Positions 24,261 to 33,902 of a stretch of 64,000 bases of DNA are shown here, in pieces. Source of the DNA: Trichomonas vaginalis G3 (taxonomy: Eukaryota > Parabasalia > Trichomonadida > Trichomonadidae); NCBI RefSeq assembly GCF_026262505.1, contig NC_067203.1:12846392-12910391 (forward strand). The letters are read 5' to 3'. The translations under genes and the position numbers were made by a program. The first letter of the stretch is position 1. Each line of letters begins with the position of its first letter. Below the pieces are notes generated by a model. That model worked only from the letters and a program-made list of their open reading frames with translations. It ran no database searches and was not told the origin of the DNA.

Positions 24261-24714
24261 TAATAAACATAATTTTTTAATTTCATTTTTAACAAGTTTT
24301 TTTAAATGTATGTAATGAATAATTCATTAGAATATGATAATGCACATTGTAAAAGAATAGAACAATCACCAAATTTTTTTTTGAAATTAAAAAATAAAAG
24401 TAAAAAGTACAAAGTAATCTAACCAAAAAAGATATTTAAAAGAATTTTGGAAAAAACAGAATAAGGATAATGATATTATTTTAGATACACAATCGATGTA
24501 CTGAAGAATAATCCGGTAAAATGATGATATAAAATTAGATTATTTTACAAGTAGCTAAAAGAATAAAACTATAATATAAAATAAATGAAGTTTAATGAAA
24601 CAATAAAGGTTAAATAAATAATAAAGATTTTTATTTTATATCAGTATTGAGAAGAAGTAACAGCTGACACTTGGTAGACAACTTCTTTATGTCTAGAAAA
24701 TTCTATCTTGCCTT
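24261..24714. other. AT-rich gene-free stretch in the right terminal region
   Basis: No open frame or repeat of note until the 121-bp array begins near 24672. It occupies the place that holds the second integrase pseudogene in the left terminal region, with no similarity to it. Confidence 0.7.
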
Positions 24715-25740
24715 TTATTTTTTTCTCGCTGTGAAACGTATTCGGTCATTTTTTTAAAAATTAATTTTTTGTTAGAGATAAGAGCTAAAACTCGGTAAAC
24801 AACTTCTTTATGTCTAGAAAATTCTATCTTGCCTTTTATTTTTTTCTCGCTGTGAAACGTATTCGGTCATTTTTTTAAAAATTAATTTTTTGTTAGAGAT
24901 AAGAGCTAAAACTCGGTAAACAACTTCTTTATGTCTAGAAAATTCTATCTTGCCTTTTATTTTTTTCTCGCTGTGAAACGTATTCGGTCATTTTTTTAAA
25001 AATTAATTTTTTGTTAGAGATAAGAGCTAAAACTCGGTAAACAACTTCTTTATGTCTAGAAAATTCTATCTTGCCTTTTATTTTTTTCTCGCTGTGAAAC
25101 GTATTCGGTCATTTTTTTAAAAATTAATTTTTTGTTAGAGATAAGAGCTAAAACTTTGCAGACAACTCCCCCATGTCTAGCAAATTTAACATTCGTCTCC
25201 CATTTTTATATATTTGGTTTAGAATGTTCGAAAATGCGTAATATGGTCATTAATATTAATTGAAAAGAACCTTGAATTAATTCAATCTGATCTCACAAAA
25301 TATTTTAAATTACAAACTTTGTAGTTTGAATAGATAATTAGTATTAAACTCAAATAACTAGTTTATTTTTGAATAAAAATTATTTGAATTTATTCAATTT
25401 TGTGAATTTTCCTTCAAAAATCAAGTTTAAATATCTTATTTGCCATATAATTATAAATACAATGAAACATATTCGAAATTGAAAAGAATGACTTTTTCTG
25501 TTCTTTCAATCATTCAATTTGAATTTTGCAATATTGGATTTCTCATTAAATAGCTATTAAAAACAACAAGCAATTTAACTTACATTCAAATTTATTTGTG
25601 TTATATTCAATCTTCTCAAAACTTATAATTTTCGGCTATAGCATGATTATATGCTATATAATATAATAAACCTATAATAGTATCATTCTTTCAATTATTT
25701 GAAGAGAAAACCGAAAAAATATATTTTAGGTCTATAACAG
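24715..25740. repeat. right outer terminal inverted repeat with 121-bp tandem array
   Basis: Reverse complement of 1583-2606. The 121-bp units have AGAGCTAAAACTCGG starts at 24781, 24902 and 25023, with the outermost variant (CTTTGCAGAC) at about 25145, matching the left array's outermost variant. The array extends about 45 bases further inward than on the left. The tip reads GGTCTATAACAG. Confidence 0.95.
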
Positions 25741-25836
25741 TAAGAACCGATAACATTTACAAAATATTAAATTTATTTTGTAAATTTTCCAAAAGCCTTA
25801 GTACCAATATAATATAAATGCACTAAAAACCCAACT
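25741..25836. repeat. partial 112-bp satellite unit, right flank
   Basis: TAAGAACCGATAACATTTAC and the following ~90 bases match the satellite units left of the element, then diverge at AAATGCACTAAAAACCC. The first 13 bases repeat 1570-1582, giving the direct repeat that flanks the element. Confidence 0.9.
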
Positions 25837-26854
25837 GCCAATAGCATGTATTCAAAAAATTCAATTCCATACAAATTTGATTGCATTTTTTGAGATGGAA
25901 GTGTATCTGAATTCACAATTGTAATCCACGAATACACTTCCATCTCATTGATAAGAGGCTAATGTTTTTCTCATTAATAAGGCGCTGTTGGCCTCTATCA
26001 ATAGCCGAAGTGATATTAACGTATGTTAACGTACAAAGTAAAAACACGTTTATTCTTTTTAAAATCATTTAGTAATTAATAATATTTAGCACTCATAGTA
26101 AAAACATTAAAATTTATAAGAATCGTTATGAAGAAAAATTGAGAACTTATGATTTTTATTTAAGAAAATGATTAAATAATATATAAATAACCATATAAAC
26201 AACATTTTAGATTCCTCTGAAAAGGGTATCTCAAATTGGTCTATGACCAATTGAATGGTTCGCCGGTTATTCAAGGTACGGTACGGCGAAAGTATTCAAT
26301 TCTGAATTTTAGCATTTAATTAGTCATCCTTTATCATGTAAAATTACTTGCTTTTTTCAGGAAAAATTTTCTTCTTTCAAAAAAATTAGACCGTAGCCGA
26401 TTTACAAGAAATTCGTAGTACATTGAATATTGAACCCAGAAAATGGATATTGAGTTCCGGCAGTTTTGAGAGCTTTATTTCTGAATAAAAAGCTGATTGA
26501 AGATAATTTAATTTTAATATGAAATTAAGGAAATACGTCGTATGAATTGGAAATCCTTCGACTTGGAAGCGAATTCGATTCAAAATGAATTTGAACATCA
26601 TTTTTGTATACCAAAATGTTCGCTCCGATTATAGTATTTAAATAGTATGCATACACACATCTGAATCTCATTACATTTTTATCTAAATAAAAATTCTTCA
26701 ACATCACTACTACAAAATCGTGAAAGATTCATTCTAAATTGAACTTTCGTTATAACATAATGTGATCCATAATAATTTGGGGATGCTTATGAAATAATCA
26801 AAAAAATTATATAAAGTTATAAAATAACTCAAATAACAAAGTAATTTATATAAA
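25837..26854. other. host intergenic region with a long hairpin
   Basis: AT-rich and without a credible gene. It contains a perfect 16-bp inverted repeat, TGAGATGGAAGTGTAT (25891-25906) and its complement (25932-25947), around a 25-base loop. Open frames on the minus strand at 26386-26707 show no protein character. Confidence 0.6.
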
Positions 26855-27424
26855 CTAACAGCATGTATGACGTTCTGACTTGGATAGATCTATTGAACGC
26901 TGCTCAGAATCAACCTGAGCGCAAGCTTTTTCAGCTACTTCTTGGAAAGGAATATTTACGCCTTCCCCAGTTAAAGCAGAGGTTAAATGTAATGTAAAAC
27001 CTTCTTCTTCAACATATCTTTCTGCAATTTTTATGTCAAAATCCGAGCCTTCTTTATAAATATCTTTTTTATTGCCAACAACACAGATATGAGCGTAGTT
27101 TTGACAATGAGATTTAAATTGATTAATGTATATTTTCATTTCTTCGAATGATTCAGGAACAGTAAGGTCAAATACTGCAATAGCACAAGAAGCATCACGA
27201 TAATATATGGGTCCTAAACTTCTATATCTCTCTTGACCAGCTGTATCCCAAATTTGAAAAGATTCATCTCGGCCATTAATCATGAAATGATGAAGTATAA
27301 AAGAAGCGCCAACAGTTGCGACAGTGTTCTTGTTAAATGTACCGAAATGAAATTTAGTGAGTAATGCAGTCTTCCCGACTTTTTGCGTTCCAATAAGCGC
27401 AACTTTTTTCGCAGCAGGCTGCAT
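26855..27424 (-). CDS. Rab-family small GTPase
   Basis: 189 aa. G1 is G-T-Q-K-V-G-K-T (residues 12-19), G3 is W-D-T-A-G-Q-E with R-Y-R-S-L following as in Rab5-like proteins, and G4 is N-K-K-D. G5 reads T-S-A-L-T-G, lacking the Lys of the usual S-A-K. The C-terminus -C-C is the double-geranylgeranylation signal of Rabs. The protein would act as a membrane-traffic switch on endomembranes. Trichomonads have many divergent Rabs, and the switch I region (V-A-T-V-G-A-S-F) is closest to the Rab5/21/22 group, but a subfamily cannot be fixed. An initiator-like TCATTTTT lies 33-40 nt upstream. Confidence 0.9.
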   Translation of the reverse strand: MQPAAKKVALIGTQKVGKTALLTKFHFGTFNKNTVATVGASFILHHFMINGRDESFQIWDTAGQERYRSLGPIYYRDASCAIAVFDLTVPESFEEMKIYINQFKSHCQNYAHICVVGNKKDIYKEGSDFDIKIAERYVEEEGFTLHLTSALTGEGVNIPFQEVAEKACAQVDSEQRSIDLSKSERHTCC

Positions 27425-27456
27425 TTTTATTGTAAAGAAATAATTTCTATTGCAAT

Positions 27457-27464
27457 AAAAATGA
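27457..27464 (-). promoter_or_regulatory. initiator-like TCATTTTT upstream of the Rab gene
   Basis: Minus-strand TCATTTTT, 33 nt before ATG 27424, matches the trichomonad initiator TCA-Y-W. Confidence 0.4.
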
Positions 27465-27689
27465 TCCGATTTTCAGATTCAATCTATGAGTAGGTGCCAA
27501 AAGTGCTTACTCTTAAACAACCGTCGGATTTCCGGGTGAAATCGTGACACACTTTCGTCTTTCGTAGGCAGTGGTGGTTGTTACAAAAGGTAACTTCGAA
27601 TGTAGCGTGAAATCTGCAAAAAAAATTCTGAAATTTGAATGGAGAACACAAAAATTGAATAGTTTACGTCAATAAAAAAGAGAAAAATG

Positions 27690-27765
27690 AAGCCAATGTG
27701 TCTCGAACCTAGGACTTAGAGCAGCAATCCCACTGTTTATCCCATTACACTAAATGCATCTCTCA
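27690..27765 (-). pseudogene. tRNA-like sequence with A and B boxes
   Basis: On the minus strand TAGTGTAATGG fits an A box and GGTTCGAGAC a B box at normal tRNA spacing. The T stem and acceptor stem do not pair, so it is a decayed tRNA or tRNA-derived element rather than a working gene; the anticodon cannot be read safely. The rest of 27465-28000 holds no gene. Confidence 0.45.
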
Positions 27766-28002
27766 CCTCAGTGAATGAGATCAACTATATGATAACTTTT
27801 TCCCCATTATATTCTTGTGGAAAAGTGACAAATAGCAACTTTGACCCTCTCTCTTCAATCTATAATTCCCAACCATTATTTATTGTGGCTTGAACTGCAC
27901 TGTTTCTCAACCACAAAATCGTTATCTGATCACTTTATGAATCATCTTATGAGCTTCTAAGAATTGCAAAAAAAAAAACATCCCAAAAAAATTTTCTCAA
28001 TT

Positions 28003-28007
28003 TCATA
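28003..28007 (+). promoter_or_regulatory. initiator-like TCATA
   Basis: TCATA 13 nt before ATG 28020 in a T-rich leader, matching the trichomonad initiator pattern. Confidence 0.35.
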
Positions 28008-28019
28008 TTTTATATTATC

Positions 28020-28397
28020 ATGAGATGCTCAATCTTATGCAGTTCTCGACCAGATTTTTGTTTGTCAGTGAAGATCGGCCCAGATGGCGTTGAAAAAGCT
28101 GTTCTTGGTACTTATATTAACACAATAAACCAACAATTCCTTATTCAAGACAATAACATCATTTCTCTTAAAACAGGTCATTTACTAACAAATGAAGATC
28201 CCCTTGTTTTCACCCCAAGGACTAGCGATAGCAAACAAATTTATCATATAAATTCTGACGGTACTATTTCAAATGCCAATGGCTTAGTTCTTGATATTAG
28301 GGCAGAAAAAATAGTCCAAGATACAGATATCATTCCATTTCCAAAACATGGAAGATTCAATCAAATATGGCGTGTTGTTTCAATACAAGATGATTAA
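28020..28397 (+). CDS. ricin-type beta-trefoil-like protein
   Basis: 125 aa, a single domain. Three subrepeats can be traced, each with a Q-x-[WFY] type core: Q-Q-F-L-I near residue 36, K-Q-I-Y-H-I near 77 and N-Q-I-W-R-V near 116, plus I-S-N-A-N-G-L-V-L-D-I before the last. This is the beta-trefoil (ricin B) pattern. No signal peptide is seen, so a cytosolic carbohydrate- or protein-binding role is likely. Trichomonads encode families of such short trefoil proteins. Ligand unknown. Confidence 0.7.
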   Translation: MRCSILCSSRPDFCLSVKIGPDGVEKAVLGTYINTINQQFLIQDNNIISLKTGHLLTNEDPLVFTPRTSDSKQIYHINSDGTISNANGLVLDIRAEKIVQDTDIIPFPKHGRFNQIWRVVSIQDD

Positions 28398-28595
28398 GAA
28401 TAGTTGTTTATTAAGTTTCTACTACTTTTTGTTTACACTTAACCTAAATGTTTATTAATATCTTCGATAAAATTTCAAATTTTTTATGATTAGCTTTGAA
28501 TAACCTCTTGCTCGCATGAAGAAGAGAATTTATGGATATCTGCGATAAAATTGTTGATCGAATACCATCAACAATTTTTTTTTTATTCTTTTTTG

Positions 28596-29771
28596 ATGAT
28601 TGGGCCATCAACCATGCTTCCTAATGCTTTTGAAAAGTTCCAATTATCTGTTGGATGCTATGTTCAGCTTGCTGTTAAGGTAAAGAACAATAAAGTTTCA
28701 GAAATTGTCAATGAAATTTATAAAAAATGCATAGGCTGTCGAACATTGTTTGATGGTAAGAATTATGTTTACACAGATCAGCCATGTTCAACTTATCAAA
28801 TTCCTGATAAGTTTCCTCATTTAGAAGAAGCAAATAAATTTGTTGCCAAAAATTATACAATTCCTGAGTCAACACGCTTAGCATCAATATGCTATAATAA
28901 GGACACAGTTATATTTAATTGCAATCATTCGTCATCAGATGGCGGATACATGAAGATGCTTTTGGATCATTTGTGTGGACGAGAAACACCAAAAGATCCT
29001 CAAGCCAAAATCCATACATCAATAATTGATGCACTTTCTGATCAATTAGCTAACGCAAATGGCAAAATTTCAACGATGACTACTCCAATCAGAAATTATT
29101 GCAAGAAACAAGAAAAGGAATATGCAATTTACACATTGATTGAATTTCCAATCAAAGAAAAGATGTCGAAAGTTACAGAAAAAATGATGCTTGCGGCAAC
29201 ACTTTCTGCTTCAGCATACAACAAAATGTTAACTTCTATTACCAGCCAACTTGCTGTTGATGCCAGAAGATACATGAAAAACCCAGATTGGAGTCATTGC
29301 AACATTGATAGTTTAATTGTTGCTGATGCACATACAAACATCGCTACAAAGTATGCTAAATTGACTATTGATGAATTGGGTGCTTTACTCCGTAAGGATA
29401 TGCAAGAAAAATTAAAGAATGGCGAAGCATTAAGATCTATTAATCATTTATACAAAGGAACATATCCACCAGCAATGACTGGCTCTGTAAGTGTTACAAA
29501 CATTGGTAAAATGACTACAGGAGGCGATATTACTGATGCTCAAATTGCAACTTCAATTTGCAAAGGTCCTTATCCACCAGGAGGAATGTCAATATCATCA
29601 ACACTCGTTAATGATATTTTCAGGGCCAGAATCTACACTTCTCCTTATATTACAAGCTTCAAAGAAGCAGAAAAGTTCAAGAATGCTGTAAACTACTGCA
29701 TTAAAGAATTAAAGCCTGACATGACAGTTAAAGAAGCCTTTACCAACCTCACAAAAATAATTCATCAATAA
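28596..29771 (+). CDS. condensation/acyltransferase-like protein
   Basis: 391 aa from ATG 28596; the preceding 15 codons of the open frame are a T-rich leader. The motif N-H-S-S-S-D-G-G near residue 110 is the H-x-x-x-D-G signature of CoA-dependent acyltransferases, alcohol acetyltransferases and condensation domains; the His is the general base. A second conserved-looking block N-I-G-K-M-T-T-G-G-D near 310 takes the place of the D-F-G-W-G region. It probably transfers acyl groups to an unknown alcohol or amine in the cytosol. Related uncharacterised families occur in trichomonads. Confidence 0.65.
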   Translation: MIGPSTMLPNAFEKFQLSVGCYVQLAVKVKNNKVSEIVNEIYKKCIGCRTLFDGKNYVYTDQPCSTYQIPDKFPHLEEANKFVAKNYTIPESTRLASICYNKDTVIFNCNHSSSDGGYMKMLLDHLCGRETPKDPQAKIHTSIIDALSDQLANANGKISTMTTPIRNYCKKQEKEYAIYTLIEFPIKEKMSKVTEKMMLAATLSASAYNKMLTSITSQLAVDARRYMKNPDWSHCNIDSLIVADAHTNIATKYAKLTIDELGALLRKDMQEKLKNGEALRSINHLYKGTYPPAMTGSVSVTNIGKMTTGGDITDAQIATSICKGPYPPGGMSISSTLVNDIFRARIYTSPYITSFKEAEKFKNAVNYCIKELKPDMTVKEAFTNLTKIIHQ

Positions 29772-30534
29772 TTTTGTTATAATTTTTTTATTTTGTCTTA
29801 TTTTTCTATTCATTATCTTATTTGAATAAATATTTTCGATTCACCTCATTAGTTTTCTTTGATATTCTTCTTTCTTGACAATTTGCCCCTCCTGTTATTG
29901 AGAATCGAATAGAATTTAAGAAATCAATGTATTTTAACTGAATAACAGGAGGCATAGATTTGATATTAACTTTAGGTCCAAAACTTTACAGTATTAATGA
30001 TAATTTAGATGATTTATATGGATGGAAATATGAATCATGAATAGTTTTAAGATATTATTATGAAATTTAATGATGTGTCTTTTGTAAATTTATTACATTG
30101 ATTTAATATTTCCATATTTTATTTAAAAGATATGGAAATTTCAAATTTAATAATAAATTTTCCAAAAAAAATTCAAATTCTAAAATTTGAACTTCATCTT
30201 CTATTGTTTTCGTACCATAAAAATGGATTCAAAACTTTTTTGGAGAAAATCATTACCATAAAACTTCTTCTATATTGGATATTGAGCATTTTTATGTTCA
30301 TACTTTATCAATATTAAGTATAATTTTTGAAATGATTTTTAACAGAAGTATTTTTAAGGGTAATCATTTGATTTTTTACACATAATGACGAAACACACTT
30401 GATAAACCTAGTATTTTGTGATGATTTAGTTAAATATTGAAATATGTTTTTTAAAATATCAAAATTTGTATGTGAACAAAAAATAAACAATTTAAAATGA
30501 AACATAGTGTTAAAAAAAAGTCAAATAAGATAAA
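29772..30534. other. host intergenic region with a 12-bp-arm inverted repeat
   Basis: No gene. CCTCCTGTTATT (29888-29899) and its complement AATAACAGGAGG (29941-29952) form perfect arms around 41 bases. Short open frames at 30132-30505 are AT-rich chance frames. Confidence 0.6.
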
Positions 30535-32415
30535 TCAAATCATTGTTCCACAGTAGTACTTCTCTATGAAGCCATTCGATTTAACAGCTTCTATAACCAT
30601 CTTAAGGATGCTACATTCCTCTTGAACTTCATCATATTTACCTTCAAGAGCCAAATTTATTAATTTAAGGACTTCTTCGTCTTTTTCTGTAGCTTTTATC
30701 TTATTTAAGTTATCTAGAATAGCATCGTCATGCTTGTACTGCTGAATTCTTGATAGAGAAACAACAATTTGCTGTCTAACAATTGGTTCATCGTCATTTT
30801 CAAGCATTTCAAAGAGTTTATCGAGCATATTCCTATCCTTCATCATTCCCAATAGGAAAACTGTCGATGCTCTGATGAAATACGATGAATTATCGAGGAG
30901 TGGGTAAAAATTCTGTCCGAAAGGAGGCAAATTCATCAATCTTCCAGCGGATCCGAGTAGTAATCCAAGTAATATCGATGAATATGGGGCGCATTCTTGA
31001 GCTTTTTCTACGCATACGTTCCAAATCTTTGTAAATATCGAAAGGAAGTTCCATGAGATGGCGCAAATGATGGCAAGCATTCCAGCCTTGATTTCAGAGA
31101 CACTGGACTCTTTAGTGTCTTGGAACCAGAATAGCCATTGTTGTTGAAAAGGTGATATCGCGCCCGTACCGGACGATATCGACAAAATTTTTGCCAACAA
31201 CAGAATTGCGGATTCTGAGGGTTTGTCCATTTCTATGATCGTCTTTGCGATATTTGAGCGGGTAGCGTAGATAGCCAAGTCTCCATGTGTATCCAAGAAG
31301 TTGCAGAGTGTTGAAACTGCTGCTTCGCAAAATTCTGCTCTTGTAATGAAGAATGAGAAGATTGGCATGACTCCGACAGTCGGGAATGACTTGAATGACT
31401 TGATGAACATCTGGAAAATCATCGTAGCAGCTTCTTGGTCGGACATTGCGAGTGAACAATCTAATGCTGTGTCCCAGAAGAGCCATAGATCATGGCTTGA
31501 TGTAGGGCGATGTTCTGGAATTGAGATTGGATGTAAATTGAAGCTTTGCATAATGCGCATTGATAAAATAAATCCTCTAGCGAGTTGTGTCATCGCTGTG
31601 TCTTTTGCGAGTATGTCGAAGAGTGTAGCTGGTTGTGTGTCGAATGCAATTGCATCGAGAAGAGCAAATAAGAATTTCTTGAGGAAATAATTTGGATGAT
31701 TTGAATTTTCAGTGCCTTTGAAGACGCAGCTATGGCGACGAGTATGCCACCATACTGCTGTCTCAAATGGCGAAAGCAAACATGAGCTAAACAAATCCCA
31801 TGGTGCATCTGTTGAAATTGGAAGAACTTCATTAGGAGAACATGCGAAGAAAGCGATAACATCTTGTTTCTTTTGTAAGAAGGGCAAGATATTTCCTGCT
31901 GATGGACTATCAACAATGAGACAAAGAGGAGTTGGACAAATGTTCATCAAAGTCTCGATTTTCATTGGCTTATATTTCGAACGATCGTCTGAGAAGAAGA
32001 AAAGACTACCATCAGCTGTAGGCGGTAAACAGCCTTGACCGAAGTAATGAATGATTAATCGTTCTGTTTTTGCGTTTTGACTGTAAGTTTTAATAACTTC
32101 GCTGATTTTATTGCCAGGAGGATCAACGAATATCTCTGCAGGGCATTTCATAGAGGCCGAATATAAATCTTGAATTGCATTAGAAGATGATGGAGCAAAT
32201 ACGGTGGGATCAAACGTAAGAAGAGGTTTGTTACATATTAGTCTCGGCTTACGGCTTAATCTACGAATTGTTGGTGTATGAAGACCATCAAATAAGCATA
32301 ATAAGCACAAAGCTGCTTTAGTTTTTGTGCAAACTACTTGAGGGACTTCCTTGGACTTTGATAAAACCAGAGGTGTGCATGTGTTCCCTGATTTTTGATT
32401 CATACCTGAGAACAT
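30535..32415 (-). CDS. Raptor (TORC1 scaffold) homologue, short form
   Basis: 626 aa. The N-terminal Raptor caspase-like domain is clear: L-C-L-L-C-L-F-D-G, K-P-L-L-T-F-D-P-T, then E-R-L-I-I-H-Y-F-G-Q-G-C-L-P-P-T (H-Y-N-G-H-G in the family), L-I-V-D-S-P-S-A-G (D-C-S-N-A-G in the family, with Cys here Ser), and P-W-D-L-F-S-S-C-L-L-S-P. HEAT/armadillo-like repeats follow (D-L-W-L-F-W-D-T-A-L-D, then S-S-Y-F-I-R-A-S-T-V-F-L-L-G). The C-terminal WD40 propeller of canonical Raptor is missing, the protein stopping at about half its usual length. It would present substrates to TOR kinase in nutrient signalling. Leader contains TTTTCAAG. Confidence 0.8.
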   Translation of the reverse strand: MFSGMNQKSGNTCTPLVLSKSKEVPQVVCTKTKAALCLLCLFDGLHTPTIRRLSRKPRLICNKPLLTFDPTVFAPSSSNAIQDLYSASMKCPAEIFVDPPGNKISEVIKTYSQNAKTERLIIHYFGQGCLPPTADGSLFFFSDDRSKYKPMKIETLMNICPTPLCLIVDSPSAGNILPFLQKKQDVIAFFACSPNEVLPISTDAPWDLFSSCLLSPFETAVWWHTRRHSCVFKGTENSNHPNYFLKKFLFALLDAIAFDTQPATLFDILAKDTAMTQLARGFILSMRIMQSFNLHPISIPEHRPTSSHDLWLFWDTALDCSLAMSDQEAATMIFQMFIKSFKSFPTVGVMPIFSFFITRAEFCEAAVSTLCNFLDTHGDLAIYATRSNIAKTIIEMDKPSESAILLLAKILSISSGTGAISPFQQQWLFWFQDTKESSVSEIKAGMLAIICAISWNFLSIFTKIWNVCVEKAQECAPYSSILLGLLLGSAGRLMNLPPFGQNFYPLLDNSSYFIRASTVFLLGMMKDRNMLDKLFEMLENDDEPIVRQQIVVSLSRIQQYKHDDAILDNLNKIKATEKDEEVLKLINLALEGKYDEVQEECSILKMVIEAVKSNGFIEKYYCGTMI

Positions 32416-33400
32416 TTCACTTGAAAATTTTCAAAAAATTTAAAATATAATGGGTGTAAAAGTGACGCTCAGAAATATTATTACCTTGCTCTCAAAAAAA
32501 TGTTAATCGTAAATGAGTTATTCTTTATGCACTTATCAAGGTAAATACAGTTGATTTTTTTTACTGATAATTTGAGAGAGGTAGGGCAACGATAGGTCAA
32601 AAAGGCTTCTCTGATAGATTTCCTTGCCTTTTGGATATGCTATAATATATAGCCTAGCATGATAGGATATGATGTCAAAAGTTAGAACATAACTTAGGAT
32701 CTTGAGAAAAATGAAAAATAAAAATTACATAAAAAAAGAAAAATTTTATCTAATTTGTTTTTTTGAACCGAATAAGTAATTTTATTGAATTTCAATACGA
32801 CACATAGATTTTATTATTAGTAATAAATATAATGTTTTACTATTAACAAGGAACCTAAACTAATGAAAATTTGATTTCAAATATTGTATATGATTATCAT
32901 AGTTTACCAAAATATATTGCTATTTATGAGGATATAATATTGATTATTAGTAAATCGTATAAATTTAATAAATATACCATGAATATTGAATGAATTTCTT
33001 GATTCATAGGGGTAAAACGCGCTTTTATATGATTTAGACAGAGAATTTATGAGATGTAAATAACACAATAAAGGTTTATATTGAATATTTTCTAAAAATA
33101 AATCGAAATTATAAAAAACAATACATTTATTCATTGAAACTACTTGGACAAATATGAAACAAGCATTCAGGCAATACTTTTGAGACTTCAACGCATCTGA
33201 TAATTTTTATATAACTTCACCTCTTATGCTTAGAGTGGAGGTATTGAGATCGTATAAGTATAGATGAGCTCACATTCAGATATGATGTGTGAACTTCTGT
33301 TTTCACTGCAATTTTGAATCAGAATAAACTCAAAACAAGAATAAAATGATATACTCACTCTCTAAATGTGTTCGAGATTTAAAGTTGTATGAATAAAACG

Positions 33401-33449
33401 ATTCATCTTTCGAAGCCTCCCATTTAATGAGAGACTTCGAAAGATGAAT
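33401..33449. repeat. perfect 15-bp inverted repeat (hairpin)
   Basis: ATTCATCTTTCGAAG (33401-33415) and its exact complement (33435-33449) around a 19-base loop, in the gene-poor region. Similar in size to the hairpin at 25891-25947. Confidence 0.8.
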
Positions 33450-33599
33450 GTATTCATGTAGATGAAATACTATATATGACCATGTGTGATACTAAAGATA
33501 TCAAAATGTTCATTTTTAAGTGCAATAGAAGGGTTATCTCTCGTAAAATCTCAATTTAAGGAAGATTTAGAAAGAACTCCTTTCCTAAGTAGATAGTGT

Positions 33600-33869
33600 G
33601 TGGTTTCTGTCTTTTGGTTGATCAGGAACTATGAAATTAAGTCGGACAGAAAGAAGTTCTTTCCAAAACAGACTCCAAATGAGTTGTTCGAAAAGAACTT
33701 CCTTCTGTATATGGATAATTGTAGTTACCGCACTGAAGTATGTGATTGTGATGATGGAGTTCTCGATAAATCTAAAATCGGATTAAGATTAATTGAAAAC
33801 TCAAGTAATTCTTTGAAATCTTGTGTTGTCTGGCACTATAATAACCAAAGAATGAGAATATTATGTTGA
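33600..33869 (+). pseudogene. coding-like fragment of unknown origin
   Basis: An 89-codon open frame with balanced composition (F-F-P-K-Q-T-P-N-E-L-F-E-K-N-F, C-D-C-D-D-G-V-L-D-K-S-K-I-G-L-R-L-I) unlike the surrounding AT-rich filler. The frame before it is closed by TAG at 33594. It may be a piece of a decayed gene. No family was recognised. Confidence 0.25.
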
Positions 33870-33884
33870 ATGATGAGTACGTGT

Positions 33885-33902
33885 GCTCGGCATTCGCCGA
33901 GC
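33885..33902. repeat. GC-rich 7-bp-stem hairpin
   Basis: GCTCGGC-ATTC-GCCGAGC, 16 bp after the fragment at 33600-33869. It resembles the transposon's GC hairpins but has a four-base loop and no partner hairpin. Confidence 0.6.

Larger units (their letters stand above)
1583..25740. mobile_element. Maverick/Polinton virus-like DNA transposon, 24.2 kb
   Basis: The element is bounded by inverted ends CTGTTATAG...CTATAACAG and holds the hallmark Maverick set: protein-primed polymerase B (8380-12227), retroviral-type integrase (14691-15773), packaging ATPase (20933-21820), a capsid-like pair of reading frames (5064-6637) and penton-like genes (18891, 21837). About 22 genes lie in both orientations with very short gaps. 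It sits inside a 112-bp satellite and is flanked by a 13-15-bp direct repeat of satellite sequence. No adenovirus-type cysteine protease was recognised. Most large genes carry single-base indels, so this copy is probably not autonomous unless those are assembly errors. Confidence 0.95.

Noticed and set aside
26386-26707. Two overlapping minus-strand frames in the right flank of the transposon
   Set aside because: AT-driven composition, no motif, no initiator, overlapping phases.
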